A stretch of 64,000 bases of DNA from Halanaeroarchaeum sulfurireducens (GTDB taxonomy: Archaea; Halobacteriota; Halobacteria; Halobacteriales; Halobacteriaceae): positions 1-64,000 of the forward strand of contig NZ_CP008874.1 in assembly GCF_001011115.1 (NCBI RefSeq). Direction: 5' to 3'. The notes under the pieces were generated by a model. That model was not told the DNA's origin and did not search any database. It saw nothing but the letters and a program-made list of their open reading frames with translations. The translations under genes and the position numbers were made by a program. This document shows, piece after piece, positions 44,658-53,850 of this stretch (position 1 is the first letter of the stretch; the number at the start of each line of letters is the position of its first letter).

Positions 44658-44911
44658 TGGATCCGGTTACTACGCCCTCACATTTGTAGGCTACGACGCT
44701 TCCGTTTCGGCCGCTGCCGATACAGGGGTCTTAGTTTTGGACGAACGTCCCCCTCTCCTGCGCGAAAGGAAGGGGTGGGAGGGGGAGCGGTCCCGTCGTA
44801 CCTGGCCGATCCCTCTCCCCTCAGCGAGGAAAACCCCACAACGGGCGAGGGTTGCCGGGATATGTCACTTCGACGGGCTTATGTACGGGGTGTGCACATG
44901 TATAACATAGC

Positions 44912-45085
44912 ATGACGGCAGATACCACGCCCGCGGCGGGCAATGCCAGTGCCGCTCCCGAGGTCATGTCCTCGGTGGACGACGAGGGACGCGAATCCCG
45001 GTTCGTCATCGCGGACATCTCCCGTGACGGAGCGTGGGTATCTGCATCGGTGGACGCAGCCACCACACTGTCGGCCTGGCGCTGA
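44912..45085 (+). CDS. small haloarchaeal protein (57 residues)
   Basis: A short, acidic frame: MTADTTPAAGNASAAPEVMS, then SVDDEGRESRFVIADISRDG and a tail ending SAWR. The middle looks like a conserved small haloarchaeal family of unknown function. A TATA-like CTTATGTA lies ~32 bases upstream, which supports a leaderless message. It is too short for strong statistical support. Confidence 0.6.
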   Translation: MTADTTPAAGNASAAPEVMSSVDDEGRESRFVIADISRDGAWVSASVDAATTLSAWR

Positions 45086-45553
45086 ACACGAACATTTTGC
45101 GCTGCGCGACGGCGCTGAGTTCCGTCGCTCGGCACAATGTTCATTAAAATCGCCGTCGGACCCCTCTGGGGGTCCTCGGCGACCGCTCACTTCGTTTGCG
45201 AAGAATCGTGGCACTACCGGGTCTTCGACCACTCGTGCCGCGAATGCTCGCTCGTTGAAAGGTCATTCCTCCCTCACTATTGGTGAAGGTTCAAATACCG
45301 AAACCGAACCAACCCCGGCCATGCTGTAACAGCTGCCCGGAGCGAACGCGGCGGTTGCGTGGTCACCCGCTCCGGGCACTACGGGGATGGCAGTCGTCGG
45401 CTGCGGCGTCGCCGCTCACAGTGGTGTCGTCCGCCGGCGCCACCCTGACCACCTGTCCGCCACACCGGCACCTCCGCTCGCCAGCGATCCGACCGTCAGT
45501 CCACGGCCCGCAAGTCGATCACCTTTTTCCTCCCGGCCGCCGTGAACTCGTGC
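45086..45553. other. intergenic region with a strong stem-loop
   Basis: About 470 bases without a gene I can support. Most of it is low-pattern sequence; the notable part is the hairpin at 45333-45377. Confidence 0.5.
45333..45377 (+). ncRNA. possible small RNA: 11-bp stem-loop
   Basis: TGCCCGGAGCG pairs perfectly with CGCTCCGGGCA around a 23-base loop. A smaller palindrome GCTGTAACAGC precedes it and a TATA-like CAAATACC lies ~40 bases upstream. It could be a non-coding RNA or processing signal; no known family is recognised. Confidence 0.3.
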
Positions 45554-45979
45554 ATGGACTACCGCGAAGTCTCCGTGGACCGCGAGTTCCTCCTCACGCT
45601 GTCGTACGGCGCGGACTATCACGAGGAGATCGAATCCTTCGCGGCCGATCGGGACGTCGAAGCGGCGTGGTTCGGCGGGACGGGGGCCGTCGAGGACGTC
45701 GAACTCGGCATTTTCGATCAGGACGAGTTCGAGTACGAAACGGTTGCCTTCGAGGAACCCCTCGAGGTCGTGGCGTGCATGGGGAGCGTCGCGCTCGACG
45801 AGGCGGGCACCCCCGTGGCGGACGCCCACGTGACCCTGGCGCGACCGTCGGGGCAGGCGATCGCCGGTCGGCTGGAGCGGGCAACCGTCTTCTCCGGCGA
45901 GTGCTACCTGCGCACCTTCGCCGAATCGCTCGACCGAGAACGGGACGAGACGACGGGACGAGACGGCTGGGCGGTGTAG
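45554..45979 (+). CDS. PPC/DUF296 domain protein
   Basis: A 141-residue protein of the PPC (DUF296) fold: FLLTLSYGADYHEEIESFAA, AAWFGGTGAVEDVELGIFDQ and the conserved strand ADAHVTLARPSGQAIAGRL. In prokaryotes it is a trimeric single-domain protein, sometimes described as DNA-binding; the function is unclear. Its stop directly abuts the PolD large-subunit ATG, so the two are an operon. Confidence 0.85.
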   Translation: MDYREVSVDREFLLTLSYGADYHEEIESFAADRDVEAAWFGGTGAVEDVELGIFDQDEFEYETVAFEEPLEVVACMGSVALDEAGTPVADAHVTLARPSGQAIAGRLERATVFSGECYLRTFAESLDRERDETTGRDGWAV

Positions 45980-48900
45980 ATGCGCCCGGACGACGAAGCG
46001 TACTTCGAGACCATCGAATCCCAGCTCGACGAGGCCCTCGCCGTCGCCAGGGAGGCCAAACGGCGCGGCGACGACCCCAGCCCCGAGGTCGAGATCCCCG
46101 TCGCGAAGGACATGGCCGACCGCGTCGAGAACATCCTCGGCATCGACGGTGTGGCCGAGCGCGTCCGCGACCTCGAGGGGGAGATGTCCCGCGAGGAGGC
46201 CGCCCTCGAACTCGTCGAGGACTTCGTCGAGGGGACCGTCGGCGACTACGACACGAAGGCGGGGAAAGTCGAGGGCGCGGTCCGGACCGCCGTTGCACTC
46301 CTGACCGAGGGCGTCGTGGCGGCCCCCATCGAGGGCATCGACCGCGTGGAACTCACCCAGAACGACGACGGGACCGAGTTCATCTCGGTGTACTACGCGG
46401 GACCGATACGCTCGGCCGGCGGGACCGCCCAGGCGCTGTCGGTACTCGTCGCCGACTACGCCCGCGCCCTCCTCGATATCAACGAGTACAGGCCTCGGGA
46501 CGAGGAGGTGAAACGCTACGCCGAGGAGGTCGACCTGTACGATCAGGAGACGGGCCTGCAGTACTCGCCGAAAGAGGAGGAGTCGGAGTACATCGCGAGC
46601 AATACGCCGATCTGTCTGGATGGCGAGGCCACCGGCCAGGAGGAGGTCTCCGGCTATCGCGACCTGGAACGGGTCGACACCAACAATCCGCGCGGCGGTA
46701 TGTGCCTCGTGCTCGCCGAGGGCATCGCGCTGAAGGCGCCGAAGATTCAGCGCTACACCCGCGATCTGGACGAGGTCGACTGGCCGTGGCTCCAGGACCT
46801 CATCGACGGCACGATCACCGACGACGCCAACGGCGCCGAGGACGATGACGACGCGGACGAGGCCGACGACGGGGGCGCTGGGGCGTCCGACGACCCGGGA
46901 CCGCCCCGGGTCGAGGAATCCTGGAAGTACCTTCGCGACCTCATCGCGGGGCGCCCCGTCTTCGGCCATCCGAGCGCGGAAGGCGGGTTCCGACTCCGCT
47001 ACGGCCGCGCCCGGAATCACGGCTTCGCGACCGCCGGCGTCCACCCGGCGACGATGCACATCGTCGACGACTTTCTGGCGACGGGGACCCAGATCAAAAC
47101 CGAACGGCCGGGCAAGGCCGCGGGCGTCGTGCCGGTGGACTCCATCGAGGGGCCGACCGTCAAACTCGCGAACGGCGACGTCAGGCGGATCGACGACCCC
47201 GAGGAGGCCCTCGACGTCCGAAACGGCGTGGAGGCCATCCTCGATCTGGGCGAGTACCTCGTGAACTACGGGGAGTTCGTCGAGAACAACCATCCGCTCG
47301 CGCCCGCGTCGTACACCGTCGAGTGGTGGGTCCAGGAGCTGGAGGCCGCGGGCGCGAACGTTCAGGCACTCCGGGATTCCCCCTATGTCGACCTCGAACG
47401 ACCGGACGCCGAGCAGGCGCTGAACTGGGCACAAGACCAAGACGTTCCCCTCCATCCAGCCTACACCTACCTGTGGCACGATCTCGACGTCGATCGGTTC
47501 GCGACCCTTGCAGCGGCGGTCGCGGACGCGGAGATCGTCGACGACACGCTCCACATCCCCCGAGACGAGCCCGTACGGGAGGCCCTCGAGGTCCTCCTCG
47601 TCGAACACACCCAGTCGGCGGACGTCCTCGTCGTGCCGGACTGGCGACCACTGACCCGGACCCTCGGTGTCTCCGAGGACCTGACGCGCCAGTGGACGGA
47701 CGAGGATCTCCCGGCGGCGGCCCGCGACTGGGACAACGCGATGAAGGCGGTCAACGAGGTCGCGCCATTCTCCGTTCGCGAGCGGGCACCGACCCGCATC
47801 GGCAATCGCATGGGCCGACCGGAGAAGTCCGAATCGCGGGAACTCTCGCCGGCGGTCCACACACTCTTTCCAATCGGCGAGGCCGGCGGCAATCAGCGGA
47901 ACGTGAGCGACGCGGCCTCACACACCGAGGGCATGAACGACCGGCCCGGGCGCGTGACGGTCCCACTCGGCGTGCGCGAGTGTCGAGACTGTGGGGAGCA
48001 CACCTACAAGTCCCGGTGCCCGGCCTGCGGCGGTCGGACCGACCCCCACTACGAATGCTCCGACTGCGGCATCGAGGCCGAACCGGACGAGTCCGGACGG
48101 GTGGAGTGTCCCCGCTGTGAACGCGAGGTCGACTCCGTCGAACCGCAGACCGTCGATCTCAACGGGGAGTACCACGAGGCGCTGAAGGCGGTCGGCGAGC
48201 GTGAGAACGCCTTCGAGATCCTGAAGGGCGTCAAGGGACTGGCCTCCGCGGAGAAGGTTCCCGAACCGATCGAGAAAGGCGTTCTCAGGGCGAAACACGG
48301 CGTCTCGACGTTCAAGGACGGGACGGTCCGCTACGACATGACGGATCTGCCGGTGACCGCCGTCCGCCCGGCGGAGCTGGACGTCACCGTGGGCCAGTTC
48401 CGCGAACTCGGCTACGAGGAGGACGTCCACGGCGACCCGCTCGAGCACCCCGACCAGCTGGTGGAACTCCGCGTTCAGGACGTCGTCCTCTCCGACGGCG
48501 CCGCCGAGCACATGCACAAGACCGCCGACTTCGTCGACGATCTCCTCGAGAAATACTACGGCCTCGACTCGTTCTACGGGATCGACGACCGCGACGATCT
48601 GGTCGGCGAACTCGTCTTCGGGATGGCTCCGCACACGAGCGCGGCGGTCGTCGGGCGCGTCGTCGGCTTCACGAGCGCCGCCGTCGGCTACGCACACCCG
48701 TACTTCCACGCGAGCAAGCGAAGGAACTGCTTCGTCCCCGAGACGAAGGTCTGGATCCGCGACGAAGATGGCGCGTGGCGATACGAATCCATCGAGACTG
48801 TCGTCGAAGAACGCCTCGAGGACCCCTGGACGGACGACATGGGGACACTCGTCGAGGAACTCGACGATCCCATTTACGTCCCCTCGCTCGAGGCCGACGG

Positions 48901-50089
48901 GTCACCGACGCTCGAATCGGTCTCGGCCGTCTCGAAACACGTCGCTACGGACCACCTGATCGAGGTCGAAACGCGAAGCGGTCGGTCGCTCACCGTCACG
49001 CCAGACCACTCGATGCGGACGTGGGAAAACGGCGTCTGCGAACTGGAGGCCCATCAGGTAGAGGTTGGTGACGTCATTCCGAGGCCGGCATCTTCGCTCG
49101 CCGAGGCAGAATTCGCGACCGGACGGTTCGCGGAGTCTGTGGCCAGTTCGGGATCCCCTTCGAATCGGGGCGACGGGAGTACCGGTCACACGGGCGGCGA
49201 CGAAATCGCCTCCGATGGCGGCAAGGTCTGGCTCGACGAGGTCGTGTCGGTTGATATCATCGAAAGCGACGTCGACCACACGTATTCATTCACTGTCGAA
49301 AACACGCACACCCTCCTCGCGAACGATCTCTTCGTCGGACAGTGCGACGGCGACGAGGACTGTGTCATGCTGTTGATGGACGGGCTGCTCAACTTCTCGA
49401 AGGCCTTCTTGCCCGACTCGCGGGGTGGCAGGATGGACGCCCCGCTGGTCATGTCCTCGCGTATCGACCCCGCCGAGATCGACGACGAGGCGCACAATAT
49501 GGACGTCGTCGGCCAGTATCCCCGGGAGTTCTACGAGGCCACTCGCGAGATGGCTCCCCCGGAGGACGTCGACATCACCATCGCCGAGGACCGCCTCGGG
49601 ACCGACGCGGAGTACTCCGTCTACGAGTTCACCCACGACACGACGGACATCGCCCTCGGGCCGGACCTCTCGGCGTACAAGACCCTCGGTTCGATGATGG
49701 ACAAGATGGACGCCCAGCTCGAACTCGCCCGGAAGCTCCGGGCGGTCGACGAGACGGACGTGGCCGAACGCGTCATCGAGTACCACTTCCTCCCGGATCT
49801 CATCGGCAATCTGCGAGCGTTCTCCCGCCAGGAGACCCGGTGTCTGTCCTGCGGGACGAAGTACCGGCGGGCCCCGCTCACCGGCGAGTGCCGGGAGTGC
49901 GGTGGCGACGTGACCCTCACCGTACACGAGGGATCGGTTTCGAAGTACCTGGACACCGCCCTCGAGGTGGCCGAGGAGTACGGCGCGCGCGAGTACACGA
50001 AACAGCGCCTGCATATCCTCGAGCGGTCGATCGAGAGCATCTTCGAGAACGACAAGAACAAACAGTCGGGAATAGCGGACTTCATGTAA
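45980..50089 (+). CDS. polC: DNA polymerase D large subunit (DP2) with intein
   Basis: Catalytic subunit of the replicative polymerase PolD. The 1369-codon product contains a 205-residue intein (917-1121), so the mature enzyme has ~1164 residues. Zinc-binding clusters are visible at ~667-715 (CRDCG ... CPACGG, CSDCG, CPRCE) and at ~1287 (CLSCG ... CRECGG). The catalytic NCDGDEDC motif, holding the metal-binding Asp residues, is split by the intein. An acidic insert near 285-310 is halophilic. The partner DP1 is at 3757. Confidence 0.95.
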   Translation: MRPDDEAYFETIESQLDEALAVAREAKRRGDDPSPEVEIPVAKDMADRVENILGIDGVAERVRDLEGEMSREEAALELVEDFVEGTVGDYDTKAGKVEGAVRTAVALLTEGVVAAPIEGIDRVELTQNDDGTEFISVYYAGPIRSAGGTAQALSVLVADYARALLDINEYRPRDEEVKRYAEEVDLYDQETGLQYSPKEEESEYIASNTPICLDGEATGQEEVSGYRDLERVDTNNPRGGMCLVLAEGIALKAPKIQRYTRDLDEVDWPWLQDLIDGTITDDANGAEDDDDADEADDGGAGASDDPGPPRVEESWKYLRDLIAGRPVFGHPSAEGGFRLRYGRARNHGFATAGVHPATMHIVDDFLATGTQIKTERPGKAAGVVPVDSIEGPTVKLANGDVRRIDDPEEALDVRNGVEAILDLGEYLVNYGEFVENNHPLAPASYTVEWWVQELEAAGANVQALRDSPYVDLERPDAEQALNWAQDQDVPLHPAYTYLWHDLDVDRFATLAAAVADAEIVDDTLHIPRDEPVREALEVLLVEHTQSADVLVVPDWRPLTRTLGVSEDLTRQWTDEDLPAAARDWDNAMKAVNEVAPFSVRERAPTRIGNRMGRPEKSESRELSPAVHTLFPIGEAGGNQRNVSDAASHTEGMNDRPGRVTVPLGVRECRDCGEHTYKSRCPACGGRTDPHYECSDCGIEAEPDESGRVECPRCEREVDSVEPQTVDLNGEYHEALKAVGERENAFEILKGVKGLASAEKVPEPIEKGVLRAKHGVSTFKDGTVRYDMTDLPVTAVRPAELDVTVGQFRELGYEEDVHGDPLEHPDQLVELRVQDVVLSDGAAEHMHKTADFVDDLLEKYYGLDSFYGIDDRDDLVGELVFGMAPHTSAAVVGRVVGFTSAAVGYAHPYFHASKRRNCFVPETKVWIRDEDGAWRYESIETVVEERLEDPWTDDMGTLVEELDDPIYVPSLEADGSPTLESVSAVSKHVATDHLIEVETRSGRSLTVTPDHSMRTWENGVCELEAHQVEVGDVIPRPASSLAEAEFATGRFAESVASSGSPSNRGDGSTGHTGGDEIASDGGKVWLDEVVSVDIIESDVDHTYSFTVENTHTLLANDLFVGQCDGDEDCVMLLMDGLLNFSKAFLPDSRGGRMDAPLVMSSRIDPAEIDDEAHNMDVVGQYPREFYEATREMAPPEDVDITIAEDRLGTDAEYSVYEFTHDTTDIALGPDLSAYKTLGSMMDKMDAQLELARKLRAVDETDVAERVIEYHFLPDLIGNLRAFSRQETRCLSCGTKYRRAPLTGECRECGGDVTLTVHEGSVSKYLDTALEVAEEYGAREYTKQRLHILERSIESIFENDKNKQSGIADFM
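48728..49342 (+). other. mini-intein in DP2 (PolII type)
   Basis: Starts at Cys917 (CFVPETKVWI, block A) and ends ...NTHTLLANDLFVGQ before Cys1122, the +1 nucleophile. Block B is SLTVTPDHSM (Thr, His). No LAGLIDADG endonuclease: a ~45-residue Ser/Gly/Asp-rich spacer fills its place. The last intein residue is Gln instead of the usual Asn, as known for archaeal PolII inteins, which can still splice. Confidence 0.88.
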
Positions 50090-50283
50090 CTACCGCGCTC
50101 GTAGGGCGTGGCCGGTTCGGCCGGGCGTGTTGGCGCGAGCGGATCGCCGCGGGCTAACCCGAGCTGGAAAACGGTGGCTGGTCGTTGGGAATGGCTGACG
50201 GTGGAACGTCGCGCTCTCCTGTCGGTCCGCAGAGGTATCTTGGGAAAATTGTGCAAGCGAGGCGCGAGCGTGGGCGCGTCGAC

Positions 50284-50454
50284 TTACGGCTTCGACCAGG
50301 GGCCGTCCTCGTCGACGACCTCCTCCTCGACGCGCCAGCCCGACTCCTCGTCCGGGTCCGGAAACAGCCGAACCACCGTGTTGTTACACTCGATGTAGTA
50401 CTCGAGGTACTCGAGGTTGCCGTCCTCGTCCGTCTCCACGTGTGAATTGGACAT
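50284..50454 (-). CDS. 56-residue haloarchaeal protein (copy 1)
   Basis: A small acidic protein with VETDEDGNLEYLEYYIECNN, TVVRLFPDPDEESGWRVEEE and a C-terminal DGPWSKP. It is a close paralogue of the protein at 62758. No function is known. A strong TATA-like CTTTATATAAG on the minus strand (about 50540-50556) lies upstream, between it and the divergent psr-type operon. The paralogue fixes the start at 50454. Confidence 0.8.
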   Translation of the reverse strand: MSNSHVETDEDGNLEYLEYYIECNNTVVRLFPDPDEESGWRVEEEVVDEDGPWSKP

Positions 50455-50620
50455 CCAGTTGGACGTACGGCCCCCCGCCTCTTTACTTTCCCGGGTTGTG
50501 CCCACAACCCTGGAACAATCTTTGTTACGCATCGATAAGAGCTTATATAAAGTGAAACCGACCTCTCTAAAACCATCTTTTCCACCATAGTAAACGTTTG
50601 GTATTGTGGGTCTCCTGGGA

Positions 50621-50662
50621 TTCTATTTAAGCGCTTTATGGCTCTGGAGCAATACTTTATAT
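50621..50662 (+). promoter_or_regulatory. promoter region of the Psr-like operon
   Basis: Two TATA-like elements, TTCTATTTAA (50621) and ACTTTATATG (50654), precede the ATG at 50678. The first is better spaced for a short leader. The AT-rich stretch also holds the divergent promoter of the 56-residue gene. Confidence 0.45.
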
Positions 50663-50677
50663 GAACGGTGACAGCTA

Positions 50678-50905
50678 ATGCCTGATAACGTGACGAAGGA
50701 CGAAAGCGGGTTCCCCCTCTCGGAGACGGTGGAACCGGACCGCGAATTCGATCAAGAACTCGGAAAACAAATGGGTGCAGACGCCCAGGAAGTGGCGAAC
50801 GGCAATATGACCGAAGACGAATTTTTCGAAAAGTATCGCGACGAGGTCGAAGAGGAGTTCGGCGAGAACGCACAGCTCCTCGGTCGCGAGGTGAACGATG
50901 AGTGA
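50678..50905 (+). CDS. small accessory protein of molybdoenzyme operon
   Basis: A 75-residue acidic protein (MPDNVTKDESGFPLSETVEP) without cysteines. Short proteins like this, sometimes annotated as an N-terminal domain associated with 4Fe-4S ferredoxins, are encoded before DMSO-reductase-family subunits in haloarchaea. It overlaps the catalytic-subunit start by 8 bases, so it is translated with it. Role unknown; assembly or targeting is a guess. Confidence 0.65.
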   Translation: MPDNVTKDESGFPLSETVEPDREFDQELGKQMGADAQEVANGNMTEDEFFEKYRDEVEEEFGENAQLLGREVNDE

Positions 50906-53219
50906 TGCAGAGGACTCCGAGGGTCGGTTCGGACTCACTCGCCGTACCCTGCTGAAGGCGAGTGGGGCGAGTGCCGGCGCGGCAGCCCTCGGCGGCTGTC
51001 TCTCCGCAGCCGAGGCCCCAGATGAGGCCGGCGAGGGAGGGACCTCCACGGCCCACGGTAACTGTTGGCAGTGTCACAAATACTGCGGCATGGAAGTGAC
51101 GCTCAACGGTGACGGGAAGGCCCAAGAACTGCACGGTGTCGACGGCCACCCGCGAGGAAGTGCCGGCGAGGGAACCAACGGGACGCTCTGTCCGAAGGGT
51201 CTCTCCCAGGTCGAGAAGGCCTACTCACCCCGTCGCATCAAACAGCCCCACGTCCGCAAGGACGGCGAGCTGAAGAAGGTCGGCTGGGAGGAGGCCTTCG
51301 AGTACACCGCCGACCTCATGGAGTCCTTCGACGATGAGTACGGCGCGAACAAGATGGTCCGACTCCACGGGTTCGCGACGGCGGCCAAACACGAGGCCTG
51401 TCTGCCCTCCTCGAACCCGTTCAAGTACGTCTTCGGGAACCTCTACGGCTCCTCGGAGAGCGTTCCCCACCCGATCCCGACGTGTTTCGGCTCGTCGGCA
51501 CAGACGTACACGCTGGCGGGGCTCGGCGGCGGCAACATGCGCTGGCCCGACTTCCCGAACACGAAGTACCTGCTCGTCTGGGGGCGCAATCCCCTGGAGA
51601 CCTTCGCCGGCCAGTGGGAGGCCAAACAGCTCCTCGAGGCCAAAGAGCGCGGGGCGACCATCGTCACGATCGACCCGCAGTACACGGAGACGGCGAAGAA
51701 ATCGGACAAGTGGCTGCCGATCAAGCCCCGGACCGACGGCGCGCTGGCCCTGGCGATGGGCCACGTCATCGTGAACGAGGGGCTCTACGACGAGGACTTC
51801 GTCGAGAACCACACCCACGGCTTCGAGACGTACAAGGAGGCCGTCGCGGACAAGACCCCCGAGTGGGCCGCGGAGAAGACCGGCCTCGATGCCGAGGATA
51901 TTCGCGAGATTGCGACCGGCTTCGGTGAAGCCGCGCCCGCCGCGGCGATGCAGTCCTGGACGGGCCTCGGACAGAGCCCCGACCTGCAGAAGGCGGCCCA
52001 GAACCAGGTCTCTCTGCTCGGTCTCGTCGGCGCCATCGACCGGCCCGGGGGACAGAAGCTCTGGAGCTGTGCCCCGACGAAGGACCCCTTCAAGGACGTG
52101 AACCTCCCGAACAACGCCGAGGGCAAGGAGAACCCGATGAAGGATTACCTGCCCATGGCGTACCCCAGCACGCAGAACGCGATCCCCAAGGCGATCAAGA
52201 ACGGGGACGTCAAAGGGCTCACGACCTACTACCGCAATCCGGTCAAGGACGGCGCCGCAGAGGAGTGGCTGGAGGCACTCGACCAGCTGGAGATGTTCAT
52301 CACCATCGACTCCTTCTGGAGTTCCGTCTCGCGGAAGGCCGACGTCGTTCTCCCCGAGGCCAGCCAGCTCGAGAAGCCGATGTACGGCCACGGCGGCTAC
52401 GGCGCCTACAACACGCAGACCTGGGTCACCGGCTCGAAAGCGGCCATCGATCCCCAGTTCGACACCAAGTCCGGCTGGGAGATCATGAAGGGTATCGCCG
52501 AGGCACTCGGCCACGGCGAGTACTACCCGTGGGAGAACAAAGAGGAGTACATCAACGAACAGCTCTCGCCGGTCGACATGACCCTCGACGAGCTGGACGA
52601 GAAGAATTACGAACTCATCGACTCCTACGGCTTCGAGAAGTGGAAGAAAGGTGGCTTCGCGAACGGCACCGACCAGTTCTGGTTCGACTTCGACAAGAAA
52701 TTCGACAAGCTCTACCAGGGTCTGAGCAAGAAGTACGACTTCGACTTCGACACCGGTCCGCAGTGGGTCCCGCCGGGAACCATCGGCGACGAACTCACCG
52801 ACGAGTACCCACTCGAGATGATCGACCACCGCACCGTCTACTTCTCCCACGGTGGCGACCAGGCCCTCGACAAGCCGCTCGAGCAGTACGCCGAGTCGAT
52901 GGGTAAAGAGCACGAGGACTACCGCGGCAACTATCTCCACATCAACCCTGAGGATGCCCATTCCCGGGGTATCTCCGACGGCGACATGGTCTCCGTCGAG
53001 GGCGAGAACGGCGAGGTCAGCCTGATGGCTCACGTGACCGAGGGCATCGTTCCCGGAACGGTCTCGATGGCCTACGGCTTCGGCGAGGCCTCGATCCAGC
53101 CCGACGAGGAGGGCGCAAACAGCATGATGCTCAACACACCCGACGACGTGGACCCGATAAACGGCCAGATCGACCGGCACATCGCTGTGCAGGTCTCCTC
53201 CTCCGGAGGTGAGGAATAA
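50898..53219 (+). CDS. molybdopterin oxidoreductase catalytic subunit (Psr/Phs-like)
   Basis: A 773-residue DMSO-reductase-family enzyme. The Tat motif TRRTLLK (~14-20) and hydrophobic stretch end at LGGC (Cys34), a possible lipobox, so it is exported and perhaps lipid-anchored. The FS0 iron-sulfur site is Cys56, Cys59, Cys63 and Cys98 (CWQCHKYC ... LCPKG). PTCFGSSAQ places Cys196 where the molybdenum ligand is expected, as in polysulfide/thiosulfate and Nap-type rather than Ser-ligated DMSO reductases. The substrate is probably a sulfur compound, inferred from ligand and PsrC-type partner. Confidence 0.85.
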   Translation: MSDAEDSEGRFGLTRRTLLKASGASAGAAALGGCLSAAEAPDEAGEGGTSTAHGNCWQCHKYCGMEVTLNGDGKAQELHGVDGHPRGSAGEGTNGTLCPKGLSQVEKAYSPRRIKQPHVRKDGELKKVGWEEAFEYTADLMESFDDEYGANKMVRLHGFATAAKHEACLPSSNPFKYVFGNLYGSSESVPHPIPTCFGSSAQTYTLAGLGGGNMRWPDFPNTKYLLVWGRNPLETFAGQWEAKQLLEAKERGATIVTIDPQYTETAKKSDKWLPIKPRTDGALALAMGHVIVNEGLYDEDFVENHTHGFETYKEAVADKTPEWAAEKTGLDAEDIREIATGFGEAAPAAAMQSWTGLGQSPDLQKAAQNQVSLLGLVGAIDRPGGQKLWSCAPTKDPFKDVNLPNNAEGKENPMKDYLPMAYPSTQNAIPKAIKNGDVKGLTTYYRNPVKDGAAEEWLEALDQLEMFITIDSFWSSVSRKADVVLPEASQLEKPMYGHGGYGAYNTQTWVTGSKAAIDPQFDTKSGWEIMKGIAEALGHGEYYPWENKEEYINEQLSPVDMTLDELDEKNYELIDSYGFEKWKKGGFANGTDQFWFDFDKKFDKLYQGLSKKYDFDFDTGPQWVPPGTIGDELTDEYPLEMIDHRTVYFSHGGDQALDKPLEQYAESMGKEHEDYRGNYLHINPEDAHSRGISDGDMVSVEGENGEVSLMAHVTEGIVPGTVSMAYGFGEASIQPDEEGANSMMLNTPDDVDPINGQIDRHIAVQVSSSGGEE

Positions 53220-53848
53220 TGGGTGAGCAGTGGGGTTTCTACTTCGACACGAACAAGTGCATGGGCTGTTCGGCCTGTGCGATCGCGTGTAAGAACCGCC
53301 ATGGCGCGGAGGCCGGCGGCGTCGACTGGCGCCGCGTCGAGCGGGTTTCCTCGGGCGAGTTCCCCGACTACAACGAGCAGAACGTCTCCCTCTCGTGTAT
53401 GCACTGTGCGGACGCCCCCTGTGAAAAGGTGTGTCCGACCAACGCGATCGAAAAGCGCGAGTCCGACGGTATCGTGACGATCGATCGCGACAAGTGTATC
53501 GGCTGCAAATACTGCGGCTGGGCCTGCCCCTACGGCGCCCCGCAGTACGGTGACGAGGGTCTCATGCAGAAATGCAACCTCTGTCTCGACAAGGGACCCG
53601 GCAGCGGCGCCGACGCTCCCTCCAAGAACGATCAGGAGGATCCGCTCGAACCGGCCTGTGTCGACGAGTGTGTCGGCGACGCGCTTCACGCCGGTCCCAT
53701 TTCCGAGCTGATGGATCTGGCCTCGCAGGCCGCGGCGGATCGGTACGCCAACGACCAGACCTCGGTGATCGTCGAACCGCCGAACAACGACGCGACGGCC
53801 GAGAACGCTAGCAACAGCATCATCACGCCGTTCAACGCAGGGGACTGA
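53219..53848 (+). CDS. four-cluster ferredoxin subunit (PsrB/DmsB-like)
   Basis: A 209-residue electron-transfer subunit with four Cys clusters: CMGCSACAIAC, CMHCADAPCEKVCP, CIGCKYCGWACPYG and CNLC ... CVDEC, the standard pattern for four 4Fe-4S centres. It passes electrons from the membrane subunit to the catalytic subunit. No signal peptide is present, so it would leave the cell by hitch-hiking with the Tat substrate. The ATG overlaps the upstream stop by one base. Confidence 0.93.
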   Translation: MGEQWGFYFDTNKCMGCSACAIACKNRHGAEAGGVDWRRVERVSSGEFPDYNEQNVSLSCMHCADAPCEKVCPTNAIEKRESDGIVTIDRDKCIGCKYCGWACPYGAPQYGDEGLMQKCNLCLDKGPGSGADAPSKNDQEDPLEPACVDECVGDALHAGPISELMDLASQAAADRYANDQTSVIVEPPNNDATAENASNSIITPFNAGD

Positions 53849-53850
53849 GA

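Noticed and set aside
44740-44800. Additional ORB (AAGGAAGGGGTGGGAGGGGG)
   Set aside because: It has a G-run but lacks the TTTCCA-GAAAC dyad core.
45280-45302. tRNA T arm (GGTTCAAATACC)
   Set aside because: No matching acceptor or anticodon stem nearby.
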